DNA from: Imbricaverruca yamaguchii
Lineage: Eukaryota; Arthropoda; Thecostraca; Neoverrucidae
Assembly (NCBI GenBank): GCA_034440575.1
Contig: JAOTOL010001476.1
Span: 771,501 to 835,500, forward strand
Length of the DNA: 64,000 nt
Reading direction: 5' to 3'
In this document: positions 1 to 11,306 of the stretch, piece after piece
How positions within the stretch are numbered: position 1 is the first letter of the stretch
Layout: each line of letters opens with the position of its first letter
Translations under genes and position numbers: made by a program
The notes under the pieces: generated by a model
Told to the model about the DNA's origin: nothing
What the model saw: the letters and a program-made list of their open reading frames with translations, nothing else
The model's database searches: none

Positions 1-170
1 GGGTCGGCCGGGGTCGGCCGGGGTCGGTCGGCCGGGCGGCCGCCGGCGGCTGTGGATGTTGGTCGGCGCTCAGATCAGCAGACAACCTCCTCTGCTCGTG
101 ATGCTACTGGTTTATGTTAGCCACTATGTACTGCAATATGCTAACTAGTAGCTTTGGCCGGTCCGTGGCT

Positions 171-345
171 GCGGGGCTGCGGTGGCTCAGCTGGTTTAGC
201 GTCGGAATCTTGATCACGAGATTGTGGGGTCGAAACTCACAGCCGACGGTATTTACTGTCGGTTCCACCCGCGACCAATCGGCGTAAGAGACTGGCGACG
301 CTATGTAGCTTAGCGTTGAGTGCATCGTAAAAGGACCCTAGGTTC
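171..345 (+). repeat. tRNA-derived SINE, copy 1
   Basis: The stretch opens with a tRNA-like head: a box A-like segment (TGGCTCAGCTGGTTTAGCG, about 183-201) and a box B-like segment (GGGGTCGAAACTC, about 226-238). A non-tRNA body follows containing CCACCCGCGACCAATCGGCG. The same head and body occur in inverse orientation at 4965-5139, which identifies a dispersed SINE rather than a functional tRNA gene. It lies in an intron of the peroxidase gene. Confidence 0.7.
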
Positions 346-860
346 TTCTTCTTCGGCCCATGGTTGCCTGCGAAATCGCGTTCGGAGAACGGACGGTGCC
401 TATGCGCTGCCGATCAGCTGTTAGCTTGTTGAAGAAGCAGGTAGGAAATCGGAAATGAAGGAAATCCCTCACTGCGGGTGAATTCGTGTTTTCATTCTAA
501 TTTAGCCATGTGAAGTGCATGGTGTTATCGGGATAACATACCTGATGGGTAGGTCGACATTTGCAATGTGTTATGCATGGAGTTATCGGCACAACATGCC
601 TGTTGGTAGTCTGTCATTTGCTATGTGGTGTTGCAGGGGCTGGTTGCAGCAGCGGATGCGGTGCTTTGCGATGTGCTGTGCACGTGTTGGTGGTGTGACC
701 ATAGTGATGAGCCGAAACACGTGCCGGAAGAAACGACCACTTATTGAGCAATCGCTGGCCGAAATGACGGGTGTATTTTGCGAACGGCAGATCGCGCCAT
801 CTCTCACGTGGCATGTGATTGGTCGAGCGACTGCTCACGTTGCCTCTGATTGGTCGGCAG
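346..860 (+). other. Peroxidase intron, no gene seen
   Basis: An open frame over 515-1108 is mostly intron. Only its 861-988 part reads as conserved protein. A tandem pair (TGCATGG-GTTATCGG-ACAACATACCTG-like, about 517-610) is visible. No earlier peroxidase exon is recognisable, so the upstream exons lie outside the window. Confidence 0.5.
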
Positions 861-988
861 GAGACAACCGAGCCTCTGAGCAGGCCGGCTTGGCCACACT
901 GCACATCATCTGGATCAGAGAACACAACCGAGTGGTGGGCCAGCTGGCCTCCGTCAACCCGCACTGGGACGACGAGAAACTCTACCAG
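861..988 (+). CDS. Peroxidase exon: distal heme side
   Basis: The acceptor is TGGTCGGCAG|GA and the donor is TACCAG|GTAGAG. The exon enters in phase 1 and leaves in phase 0. It encodes [10 protein letters not shown]...REHNRVV...[11 protein letters not shown]. In mammalian myeloperoxidase the equivalent Arg and Glu of GDxRxxE contact substrate and heme. This strongly conserved block fixes both the frame and the family. Confidence 0.9.
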
Positions 989-3900
989 GTAGAGAACACC
1001 GCTTCTGCCGCATTAAGCCGCCGCCGGCACACCGAAGCGCCGTCAAGTGCAACAGTTGGGCCGGAGTCAGAAGTATTTCTGCTGGACTCTGCTGGGATGC
1101 AAATGTAGACTAGATTCTCGAGTGTTTAATGCACTATACATGTGTCCTATTTGTAGCCTGCCTAACCTAGCCTAACTTGTTGAACTTCCTGACTTGACGC
1201 CATGTAGCACAAGCCAACGATCATGATTACCACATAAAACACGCATGAACCCATAACTGGCACTTTGTAATAGGCTATTCGTGCAATACACTAAACACTC
1301 ATACTCATTCTTGAGATGTTTTCCCTCAACTGGTCAGTTGAGCATACCGACCCTAGTATAGCATCAACACGTTGCTATTGTGGGGGAGCATTCACTACGT
1401 GCTGAGAGGTACGCGGTGAGCCTGCAACTATTGTGGGGGAGCATTCACTACGTGCTGAGAGGTGCGCGGTGAGCCTGCAACTATTGTGCGCAACCGGAGC
1501 GTACCGCAACTAGAGCTAAAATTGTGCTCATCAATACGCAACTTTTGGAGCTTTAGGCGCCATTGAGCTGGGCTGACCTGTGACCCCGGCATGTCAGGTG
1601 GGCCGCAAGCTGGTGGGAGCCGTCTGGGAGCACATCACCTACAACGAGTTCCTGCCGCGCATCCTCGGCTGGAACGCCATGCAGCTGTACGACCTCAGGG
1701 TCGGCACCGAGGGGTTCTTCAAAGGTCAGTCGACGGTAGCACCCCGAGACACTCCGACACACTGGTGTATGACACTCCGACATACCAGGCGACGTAATGG
1801 TGTATTACACTCCGACACGCTTTATCCGACACACTGGTGTATACACTCCGACACACGTATCGGTGTATTACACTCCGACACCTGTATCCGACACACTGGT
1901 GTATTACACTCCGACACCCGCGACGTATTACTCAAACTGGTGTATTACACTCCGACACGCCCGCGACGTATCGGTGTATTACACTCCGACACGCCCGCGA
2001 CGTATCGGTGTATTACACTCCGACACGCCCGATGACACACTGATGTATGACGTCCCGAAGAATTATCTGTGGTGTGCTCATATGTATAGCATTATGGCGC
2101 AGGTACGATTCTTCGACGTTCCAGAAACTTCCCCCATCGACACGCGCAATGCTGTACTACTAAAAGCATTATTGAAAATAAACGAGCAAGATCGTTCTCC
2201 TTTACCAACATTTTGTCCAGACTCTTTTTTTGCCACAACACAGTTCGTAATCGTGCACTTGCTGAGTTCTTACACGACGCTATGTGCTTTTGGTATATGT
2301 ATATATCTGACAATGTATTGTACCTGTACCACAAACTGTGTACTTGCATGTAAAACATTGAAAGATGCGTCACTTCACATACATGGCAACTCTATAGCGT
2401 TCCCATGCAAGGTGTTATTGCACATGTTGTGCTGTGTGCATATTTTATCTTATTCGCCCATGTCCTTTGGAATCGATCTCGAATTAACAGGTGAGAGTAC
2501 TCGCTGCACTGTCGTCATACTCGCATGTACCTCGGACGTTGCCATGGCTACAGGCTACGACGACACATGTAGCGTTTTGGAGTGTGCGCTTACCTCTGAC
2601 GTTGCCATGGCTACAGGCTACGACGAAACGTGCAGCGCTGCAGTGCTGAACGAGTTCTCATCAGCCGCCTTCCGGTTCGGCCACTCGTTGATCCGGCCCA
2701 AGCTGTTCCGCATGGGCGTCAACTTCGGCGAGCGCAGCCCGCACATTCAGCTGCGCAGCAGCTTCTTCAACTCGGACATGCTGTTCGACGTGAGTGCTGA
2801 CGTGTCACGGTGATGGCGAATGAGATGTTGATCGTGATATATTAACTCTGATTTGGCTTGCGCCTGTGGTGAAAGTGGTCGGATGACGTCATCAGGGTTT
2901 TTAGGAGGGAAGTGGAGGGAGTCTCATAATGGAATATCGACGAGTGAATACATTGTTCAGTGCGCTGTTATGCAGGTAGTTCATGATACTGAAAAGGTCT
3001 TAAAATTCGTGGGATTATAAAGCAACACACAACTGTCAGGAGAGTGCATTGTTCTAAGCGATAATGACTCTTCTGTGTCATGTAGTGTCATTATTCCACT
3101 TTTATCTGACTGTTCCCTTCTCCAATTGCACCCATTTTGTCAGTCATGTATATTTATGTTCACGGAAATTTCTTCAATCTAAATGAAAAGTCGCATTGCG
3201 TTGATGTCATAACCGGACCTTGACCGTCCATAGCTCTAAAATCTTTGCAAACTAAAATTTATTTGGAAAATATGTGCCATTCAAGTTTCGGAAGCGTTGC
3301 CAAATTTCAAAGCGATGCTTGAAACGAGTTTGGAAATATTTCAGAAATTTTGAAGAGGTGTCAAATTGTCACCTCCTTGCACTATGAGGGTTCATGATGC
3401 CCATATGATTCTGCTTCATGTCCAAGACGGATTTTCATCCAGGCAGGCCGACTGACGGAGCCGTTTTGTTCTGACCTCAGGTCCAGATGGTGGACGAGAT
3501 CATGCGCGGCTTGGTTAACACGCCCATGGAGAACTTGGACAACTTCATCACGTCAGAAGTCACCAAACATCTCTTCGAGGAGAGGGGCCACCCCTTCTCT
3601 GGCCTCGACCTGGTATCTCTCAACATCCAGAGGGGTGAGTGTAGCGCTGTACTTGGCCTGGACCTGGTATCCCTCATCATCCAGAGGGGTGAGTGTAGCG
3701 CTGTACTTGGCCTCGGCCTGGTATCCCTCAACATCCAGAGGGGTGAGTGTAGCGCTATACTTGGCCTCGACCTGGTATCCCTCATCATCCAGAGGGGTGA
3801 GTGTAGCGCTGTACTTGGCCTCGGCCTGGTATCCCTCAACATCCGAGGGGTGGGGCTGTACTTGGCCTCGACCTGGTATCCCTCAACATCCAGAGGGGTG

Positions 3901-6900
3901 AGTGTAGCGCTATACTTGGCCTCGACCTGGTATCTCTCAACATCCAGAGGGGTGAGTGTAGCGCTATACTTGACCTCGACCTGGTATCTCTCAACATCCA
4001 GAGGGGTGAGTGTAGCGCTATACTTGACCTAAACCTGGCATCTCTCAACATCCAGAGGGGTGAGTGTAGCGCTATGCTTGACCTCGACCTGGTATCCCTC
4101 ATCATCCAGAGGGGTGAGCGTAGCGCTGTACTTGACGACCCACTGACCTTTCAGATAACCAAGCCCCAGCCTGGTTCATCGGTGAAAAAGTTTGCAAATT
4201 ATTGGTGAGGCCCAATGCATGGGGGAACGAGTGTTGCGAGATTGGTTGGTCGTGCCAAAGCTTGTCGGGAACCGCATCACATGATAAGCCTCAGTCTGTG
4301 TGGCCTGACCTGACCTCTGACGCTCCTCCGCAGCAAGAGACCATGGCCTGAGGCCCTACAACGAGTACCGCGCCATCTGCAATCTGAAGAAGGTCGTCAA
4401 CTTCGACGAGTTGTCGCGGGAAGTTCCGCAGCGACTTATCAACAAGATGAAGCAGGTCAGCCACCTAACCTATCGATCAGGTACTCTGTTGACCATATCA
4501 TCAGACTCTCGGTGTACCCATATTCGACTGATTTATGCGTGCATATACATATATATACACTGCGAGTACATACTCAATTATGACATGGTCTGATGCTACT
4601 TACAGCAACACCTAGTGGCAACACAGAGTGCGCTTCATCGTCACTAGCGTGTCGAGGTTTCATGCCGCTGGCAAGGAATATCATGGAGTCTCTCTACAAG
4701 GACCGAACAAAATGTTCATGTCTACGTGGCGCTTTGGCCTATGACAGTTATTTGAATTTTCCAGTTGCGGGTACCTCTAACAGAATTGCTCTCAACCTGC
4801 CTTCCAACGTTTTCGAATTAGTTAATCTCACGTAGCCTCGCTACCGAGACACTGCTATATTTCCAGTGAAGAGGTGTCCGGGCCTTCCATTGATCGGCCA
4901 ACGTATGCCTCATCAATCAAGCTTCCCTACATATTCTGGTGCTTTTGTAATTTCAGCTATGATAAATTTCCGGAACGAACCTTGGTTCTCTTACGACACA
5001 TCGAACCACTAGGCGTCGCCAACCTCTCACGCCGATTGGTCGCGGGTGGACTCAATAAATTCTGTCGGTTGTGAGATTCGAACCTACAATCTTGCGATCA
5101 AGATTCCGACGCCCTACCAACCGAGCTACCGCGCCCCCGATGCATTTCCAGACATTTCTTCGGCAATCTGATTATCCTCCCGCTGACCGGCGTAAGTGAG
5201 TGATTCTCAGTTTGACCTGACGTAGCCTCTGCAGGTGTGACCTGCCCAGACGTGCATTCCTTGTGTGACTGACTTCCAGCTGCGTGACACGTTCGCTATC
5301 TTCATGACCGTCGTGAACAGCACGTATCCCATACTATCTCGTTACCTGACCGCCATGTGCAAACCAATGCGGTGTGGACGACATTGACCTGATCTTCAAT
5401 CTGGCGACCTGATCTGAAGTGTACGCCAATGTCGACGATATTGACTTGACCTTTGGCCCGGTGACCTGACCCGCAGGTGTATGCCAATGTGGACGACATT
5501 GACCTGACCTCTGACCCGGTGACCTGACCCGCAGGTGTACGCCAATGTGGACGACATTGACCTGACCTTTGACCCGGTGACCTGACCCGCAGGTGTACGC
5601 CAGTGTGGACGACATTGACCTGTTCACCGGCGGTCTGAGCGAGACCCCGCTGCAGGGTGGTCTGGTCGGACCCACCTTCGGCTGCATCATCGGACTGCAG
5701 TTCCGCTTCCTCAAGAAGTGCGATCGCTTCTGGTAAGTCAGCAATCGGCAGATGGAGTCAGAGTCATTCGTGGTGAGTCAGAGTCACTGGTGGTGGGCCA
5801 GAGCATTGGCGGCGAGTCATAGTCACTGGTGGCGAGGCAGGGTTAGCGATTTCCGGGCCGGTCGCAGCTGACCGATTCATATATTCATCTGATTCATTCA
5901 GCTGGTTGAATGAGTAGTCGCGGGTCATGCTGTGAGCTGATGGCTGGCGAGTCGGAGTCCTGAGTCACAGCCACAGCCGACCAACCGGCTGATGGTGTGT
6001 GATGTAGGAGACGTGTCGGAGTTCTGAGTGTACCGCTAGTGCGATCCTGTGCCTCAACCGCAGACCGTCCCGCTGCCGAGTCCACCGCCGCCATTCGAGA
6101 ACCGTGAGACTGGGGCAATCATAGCATCCATTGTTCCCAATGTCGACAGTTCACGGCCTCTACAGGTGACATTCCCCAGTACATTGCCTTGTCCGTCCTG
6201 CCGCCAGGTATGGCCTCCACAGGTGTGTAGCCTTGTCCGTCCTGCCGCCAGGTATGGCCTCCACAGGTATGCAGCCTTGCCCGTCCTGCCGCCAGGTATG
6301 GCCTCCACAGGTGTGTAGCCTTGTCCGTCCTGCCGCCAGGTATGGCCTCCACAGGTATGCAGCCTTGTCCGTCCTGCCGCCAGGTATGGCCTCCACAGGT
6401 ACGTAGCCTTGTCCGTCCTGCCGCCAGGTATGGCCTCCACAGGTACGTAGCCTTGTCCGTCCTGCCGCCAGGTATGGCCTCCACAGGTACGTAGCCTTGT
6501 CCGTCCTGCCGCCAGGTATGGCCTCCACAGGTATGTAGCCTTGTCCGTCCTGCCGCCAGGTATGGCCTCCACAGGTGTGTAGCCTTGTCCGTCCTGCCGC
6601 CAGGTATGGCCTCCACAGGTACGTAGCCTTGTCCGTCCTGCCGCCAGGTATGGCCTCCACAGGTATGTAGCCTTGTCCGTCCTGCCGCCAGGTATGGCCT
6701 CCACAGGTATGTAGCCTTGTCCGTCCTGCCGCCAGGTATGGCCTCCACAGGTACGTAGCCTTGTCCGTCCTGCCGCCAGGTATGGCCTCCACAGGTACGT
6801 AGCCTTGTCCGTCCTGCCCCCAGGTATGCAGCCTTGTCCGTCCTGCCCCCAGGTGTGGCCTCCCAGGTATGCAGCCTTGTCCGTCCTGCCGCCAGGTATG

Positions 6901-9900
6901 GCCTCCACAGGTATGTAGCCTTGTCCGTCCTGCCGCCAGGTATGGCCTCCACAGGTACGTAGCCTTGTCCGTCCTGCCGCCAGGTATGCAGCCTTGCCTC
7001 CTCCCCAGGTATGTAGCCTTGTCCGTCCTGCCGCCAGGTATGCAGCCTTGTCCGTCCTGCCGCCAGGTATGCAGCCTTGTCCGTCCTGCCGCCAGGTATG
7101 GCCTCCACAGGTGTGTAGCCTTGTCCGTCCTGCCGCCAGGTATGGCCTCCACAGGTACGTAGCCTTGTCCGTCCTGCCGCCAGGTATGGCCTCCACAGGT
7201 AGTAGCCTTGTCCGTCCTGCCCCCAGGTATGCAGCCTTGTCCGTCCTGCCGCCAGGTATGGCCTCCACAGGTATGTAGCCTTGTCCGTCCTGCCGCCAGG
7301 TATGGCCTCCACAGGTATGACTAGCCTTGTCCGTCCTGCCGCCAGGTATGGCCTCCACAGGTATGCAGCCTTGTCCGTCCTGCCGCCAGGTATGGCCTCC
7401 ATTCCTCAGGTATGTAGCCTTGTCCGTCCTGCCGCCAGGTATGGCCTCCACAGGTATGTAGCCTTGTCCGTCCTGCCGCCAGGTATGGCCTCCACAGGTA
7501 TGTAGCCTTGTCCGTCCTGCCGCCAGGTATGTGCCTCCACAGGTATGCAGCCTTGTCCGTCCTGCCGCCAGGTATGGCCTCCACAGGTATGCAGCCTTGT
7601 CCGTCCTGCCGCCAGGTATGCAGCCTGGTCCGTCCTGCCCCCAGGTATGCAGCCTTGTCCGTCCTGCCGCCAGGTATGCAGCCTTGTCCGTCCTGCCCCC
7701 CATTTCAGCCTTGTCCGACCTGCCCCCGCAGATATGCAGCCTTGTCCGTCCTGCCCCCGCAGGTATACAGCCTTGTCCGTCCTGCCCCCGCAGGTATGCA
7801 GCCTTGTCCGTCCTGCCCCCGCAGGTATGCAGCCTTGTCCGTCCTGCCCCCGCAGGTATGCAGCCTTGTCCGTCCTGCCCCCGCAGGTATGCAGCCTTGT
7901 CCGTCCTGCCCCCAGGTATGCAGCCTGGTCCGTCCTGCCCCCGCAGGTATGCAGCCTTGTCCGTCCTGCCCCCAGGTATGCAGCCTGGTCCGTCCTGCCC
8001 CCGCAGGTATGCAGCCTTGTCCGTCCTGCCGCCAGGTACGAGACAGAGGAGCCTTCCATCCGGTTCACGGAGCAGCAGCTGGCTGAGGTGCGCAAGGTCA
8101 CCATGAGTCACATCATGTGCCAGAACTGTGACGAGGTGGACGCCCTGCAGAGGGCGCTCTTTGACATGCCGCACGACTTCCTGTGAGTGTCCGCCGCTCC
8201 GCCGCAGTGGGGTCCACTGCGGAGATGCTGGCTTCTGTCTTCACAGTCAATTGATGATTTTGTGCGATGCCTGTCGGGGGTAGACCATCGTTGCGTCGAT
8301 AGCCCTCTAGAGGTATGCGTTTGGATGCAGTACGTTGTTGACCTGGTACGAAGTGGGTCATCTAACGCCGATGCCAAATCCCGTCCGACACATTTGTATT
8401 GTTTCTAGACGCCGCCGATAGCGTTTTTGACAGCGAGTTGTGTCGGTGCTGGCTACATGTGTACGAAGCTGCTAACAGAACGCGCATCAACTATCTGCTG
8501 CTTGAACGATCACTCGTCACATGAATAGCACCTGCAATATCGCATGCTTTGCAATTCCGCGCAGGAATCCACGCATTCCGTGCCGCTCGATGCCGCGGAT
8601 GAACCTGGAGCTGTGGAAGGAGGGCAACAACGGCGGCGGCCAGTGCAGCGTCAACGGCGTCTCCTTCAGCAGAGGCACCACCATCAGCATCAGTCCCTGC
8701 ACGCGCTGCAGCTGCTCCAATGGGGTCAGTGTGGCGTGCGGTGGAGTTGTAGCTCTGCAAAACTGAAATAGCAAATCGAAAGGCCAGTGCCGCTGGCAAC
8801 CTAGACTAAGTCAGCTGGGTGGTTTGCTTGTGTTAAATGCAGCATCGTCCCGCAAATTTTGTTTCAAGCTGACCGAAATTATATGACGTAATGGAGCTAC
8901 AACATCATGAGAAGAGCACCTCGTCTCATTGTGTTTTTCGCCCAAGTTGCACATTGCCGCAGCTTCTCGTAGCCCAATGATGATTTGTTACTTTATTTGC
9001 ACTATGATAGGTGACAAATATACTAACATGTTCGGCGAAGTCATTCATTTATATCAGGTCATTTGGGATCATTGATCCAAGATATCTTTGCGATGTCCTA
9101 GTTTTAGCTACACATATGATGAACATTTCTGTTCTTTAATTAACATTCGGCAACCTCGGGGAAATCGAAAATAGTGGTTTTTGAAACATGTCAATACTCT
9201 CACCAGTGACGTCATTAACTGTCGCTGGTACGAGCCGTGGCCGGTTCATCTAAACTGACACGTGATACGTTCATCAGCTGATAATATATCAAATATGATT
9301 GGTAAACATGGGTGTGTATCCCTGATATTTTGTTCACAGCTTGAAAACTATTTTTGAAAATTGCAACACTGAATACAAAATAGGTTTGCGACCTGAACTG
9401 ACAGGTCGAGCTGTCATCACATTTGGGGCTGAGAAGCTGTCATTCTCGGGATATCGCCACCGGCTACACGCTGGCTTTTACTTATTTGTGTATAACTCTA
9501 GCGATCTCAGCCCTAACACGCGCCCTGGAGGGCCTCTGGAAATTACGCACACTGGAGGGGGGGGGGGGGCGGATTCCACCCTCTCCCCAAGATCTCGGCT
9601 CCTACTGAGACTAAAGTAACAAAATTCGCAGGGTGGATGGGCACGATAGTTACCTCTATTGTGTGCAAATTTTGTGACCTTAGCTCAATATCTTCAATGT
9701 CAAATGTGGTCAAAATAGCAAACTTTTCTGGTTTGCCTGGCTTGGCTTGTCATTGTTATGGATCGCTGTGATTGTGTTTAAATGCTCCAAAATTGACATT
9801 CATTATGTTTTAGACATTACTAATGATGCGATACATATGCCAGATCCGCCATTTGATGCCAGGTCATCGATATGGGAGCACTTTATCAGGTCATTACCTG

Positions 9901-11232
9901 CTCCAGCTACCGGAACTGGGTTGCCCACCTGACTGCTCCGTTGGGCGGCTCGGCACAATCGGCTTCGCAAAAAAAGGAGTGAAATACGTGAATAAAGTAT
10001 GGAAACGCTTAGGCACACCATGACAAACAGTAGATTTCGGGATGTGTAGGGAGTAACATGCAAAGTGACATCAATCGCATGGCAGTCATTTCCAGTAACG
10101 ACAGCATTCCAGTTGACCAAGTTTGGGTCCATTAGCCTGTCATGATGACTTCGGCAGCCTAACATGACTTTTAAATTATATAGCATAACAATATGCATCA
10201 AACAAGTCGCTAGTGTTGTCAAGAACACTTCCCTTTTGCCAATATACGGGGAACGCGTTAGCGCCGATTTTTGTGGTGTGCCACTGCAATTAATAAATAA
10301 ATAAAAATAACCGCCCATAACTTAATAACTAGTCGTCCGATTTTAACTTTTCTTGCTTTAAACAATGCGTCTGTCATTTCTAAGCAGGTACAGCAAACAT
10401 GGCGTGTATCGGCCCGAACAATATGGAGTTGTGTACGAAAAATTGGAAGGGTGGGCGGATTTCGCCCTCCACAACTCCAGGGCGTGTGTTAGCCTGTCAT
10501 AAACTTGACCTGACTTGCCCTCGGTGACCTGACATAACTTTGAAACAATGTAACATAACAATATACATCAAACAAGTCCCTAGTATTGCCAAGAACACTT
10601 CCTTTTTGCCAATATACGGGAAGGGTATCAGCGGCGATATTTGTGGTCTGGCGCGGAAAATTTTTGTTTGACTTTACCGAACCCCAACTCGAAAAATTTT
10701 CGGTCGATTTTAATTTGTCTTGCTTTAAGCAACGTGCTGTTCATTTGTAAGCAGTTACACAAACAATGGCGTATATCGGCCGGTAAGATCTGGAGCGTGT
10801 TAAGTGAGGGGTTGCAATAACCACCTGTGCTGAAGGAGGTGGAAACTTTGCGCGGGCCAGAGCTAGATGTTTTACAAGATGTCTCCAACGGACGCCTTCC
10901 TATGTCATCCGTATTCGTTACCCTTACCACTTGATAGCTGGCATCTTCACACTGCTATTTTCCCCCTGCTGCTTCACAATTTTTTAGGCGATGTTGGAGT
11001 TTATATTGCTTCCACCTTCTTGCGGTTCCGCCTTCTTGTTTGTTTTTCACGAGTTGATGTGTTTGTTATGAGTTGCAGCGTAACGTGACGCCCTTTCCGC
11101 TGCAGCAAACCAACTGTCAGAGTGTGCGCGTCACCAACTGCCAGCAGCTGGCGGCCCAGTCGGGTCGCGACGCCGTGCTGGCCGACACCTCGTGCCGCGT
11201 GCAGTGTCTCTCCGAGCTGGGCGGCGGCGGCA

Positions 11233-11306
<74 letters not shown>

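Noticed and set aside
515..860. Peroxidase coding sequence upstream of 861 in the same frame
   Set aside because: Family similarity begins at GDNRASEQ. A clear acceptor (TCGGCAG) sits there, and the upstream translation is not peroxidase-like.
3477..4105. CRISPR-like direct repeats
   Set aside because: Units are contiguous tandem copies without unique spacers, in a eukaryotic intron. The same holds for every other array here.
6054..8174. 706-codon minus-strand frame with [10 protein letters not shown] repeats
   Set aside because: It runs entirely through the acceptor minisatellite of the peroxidase intron. Peptide repeats follow the DNA unit, other frames are equally open, and it overlaps a real plus-strand exon.
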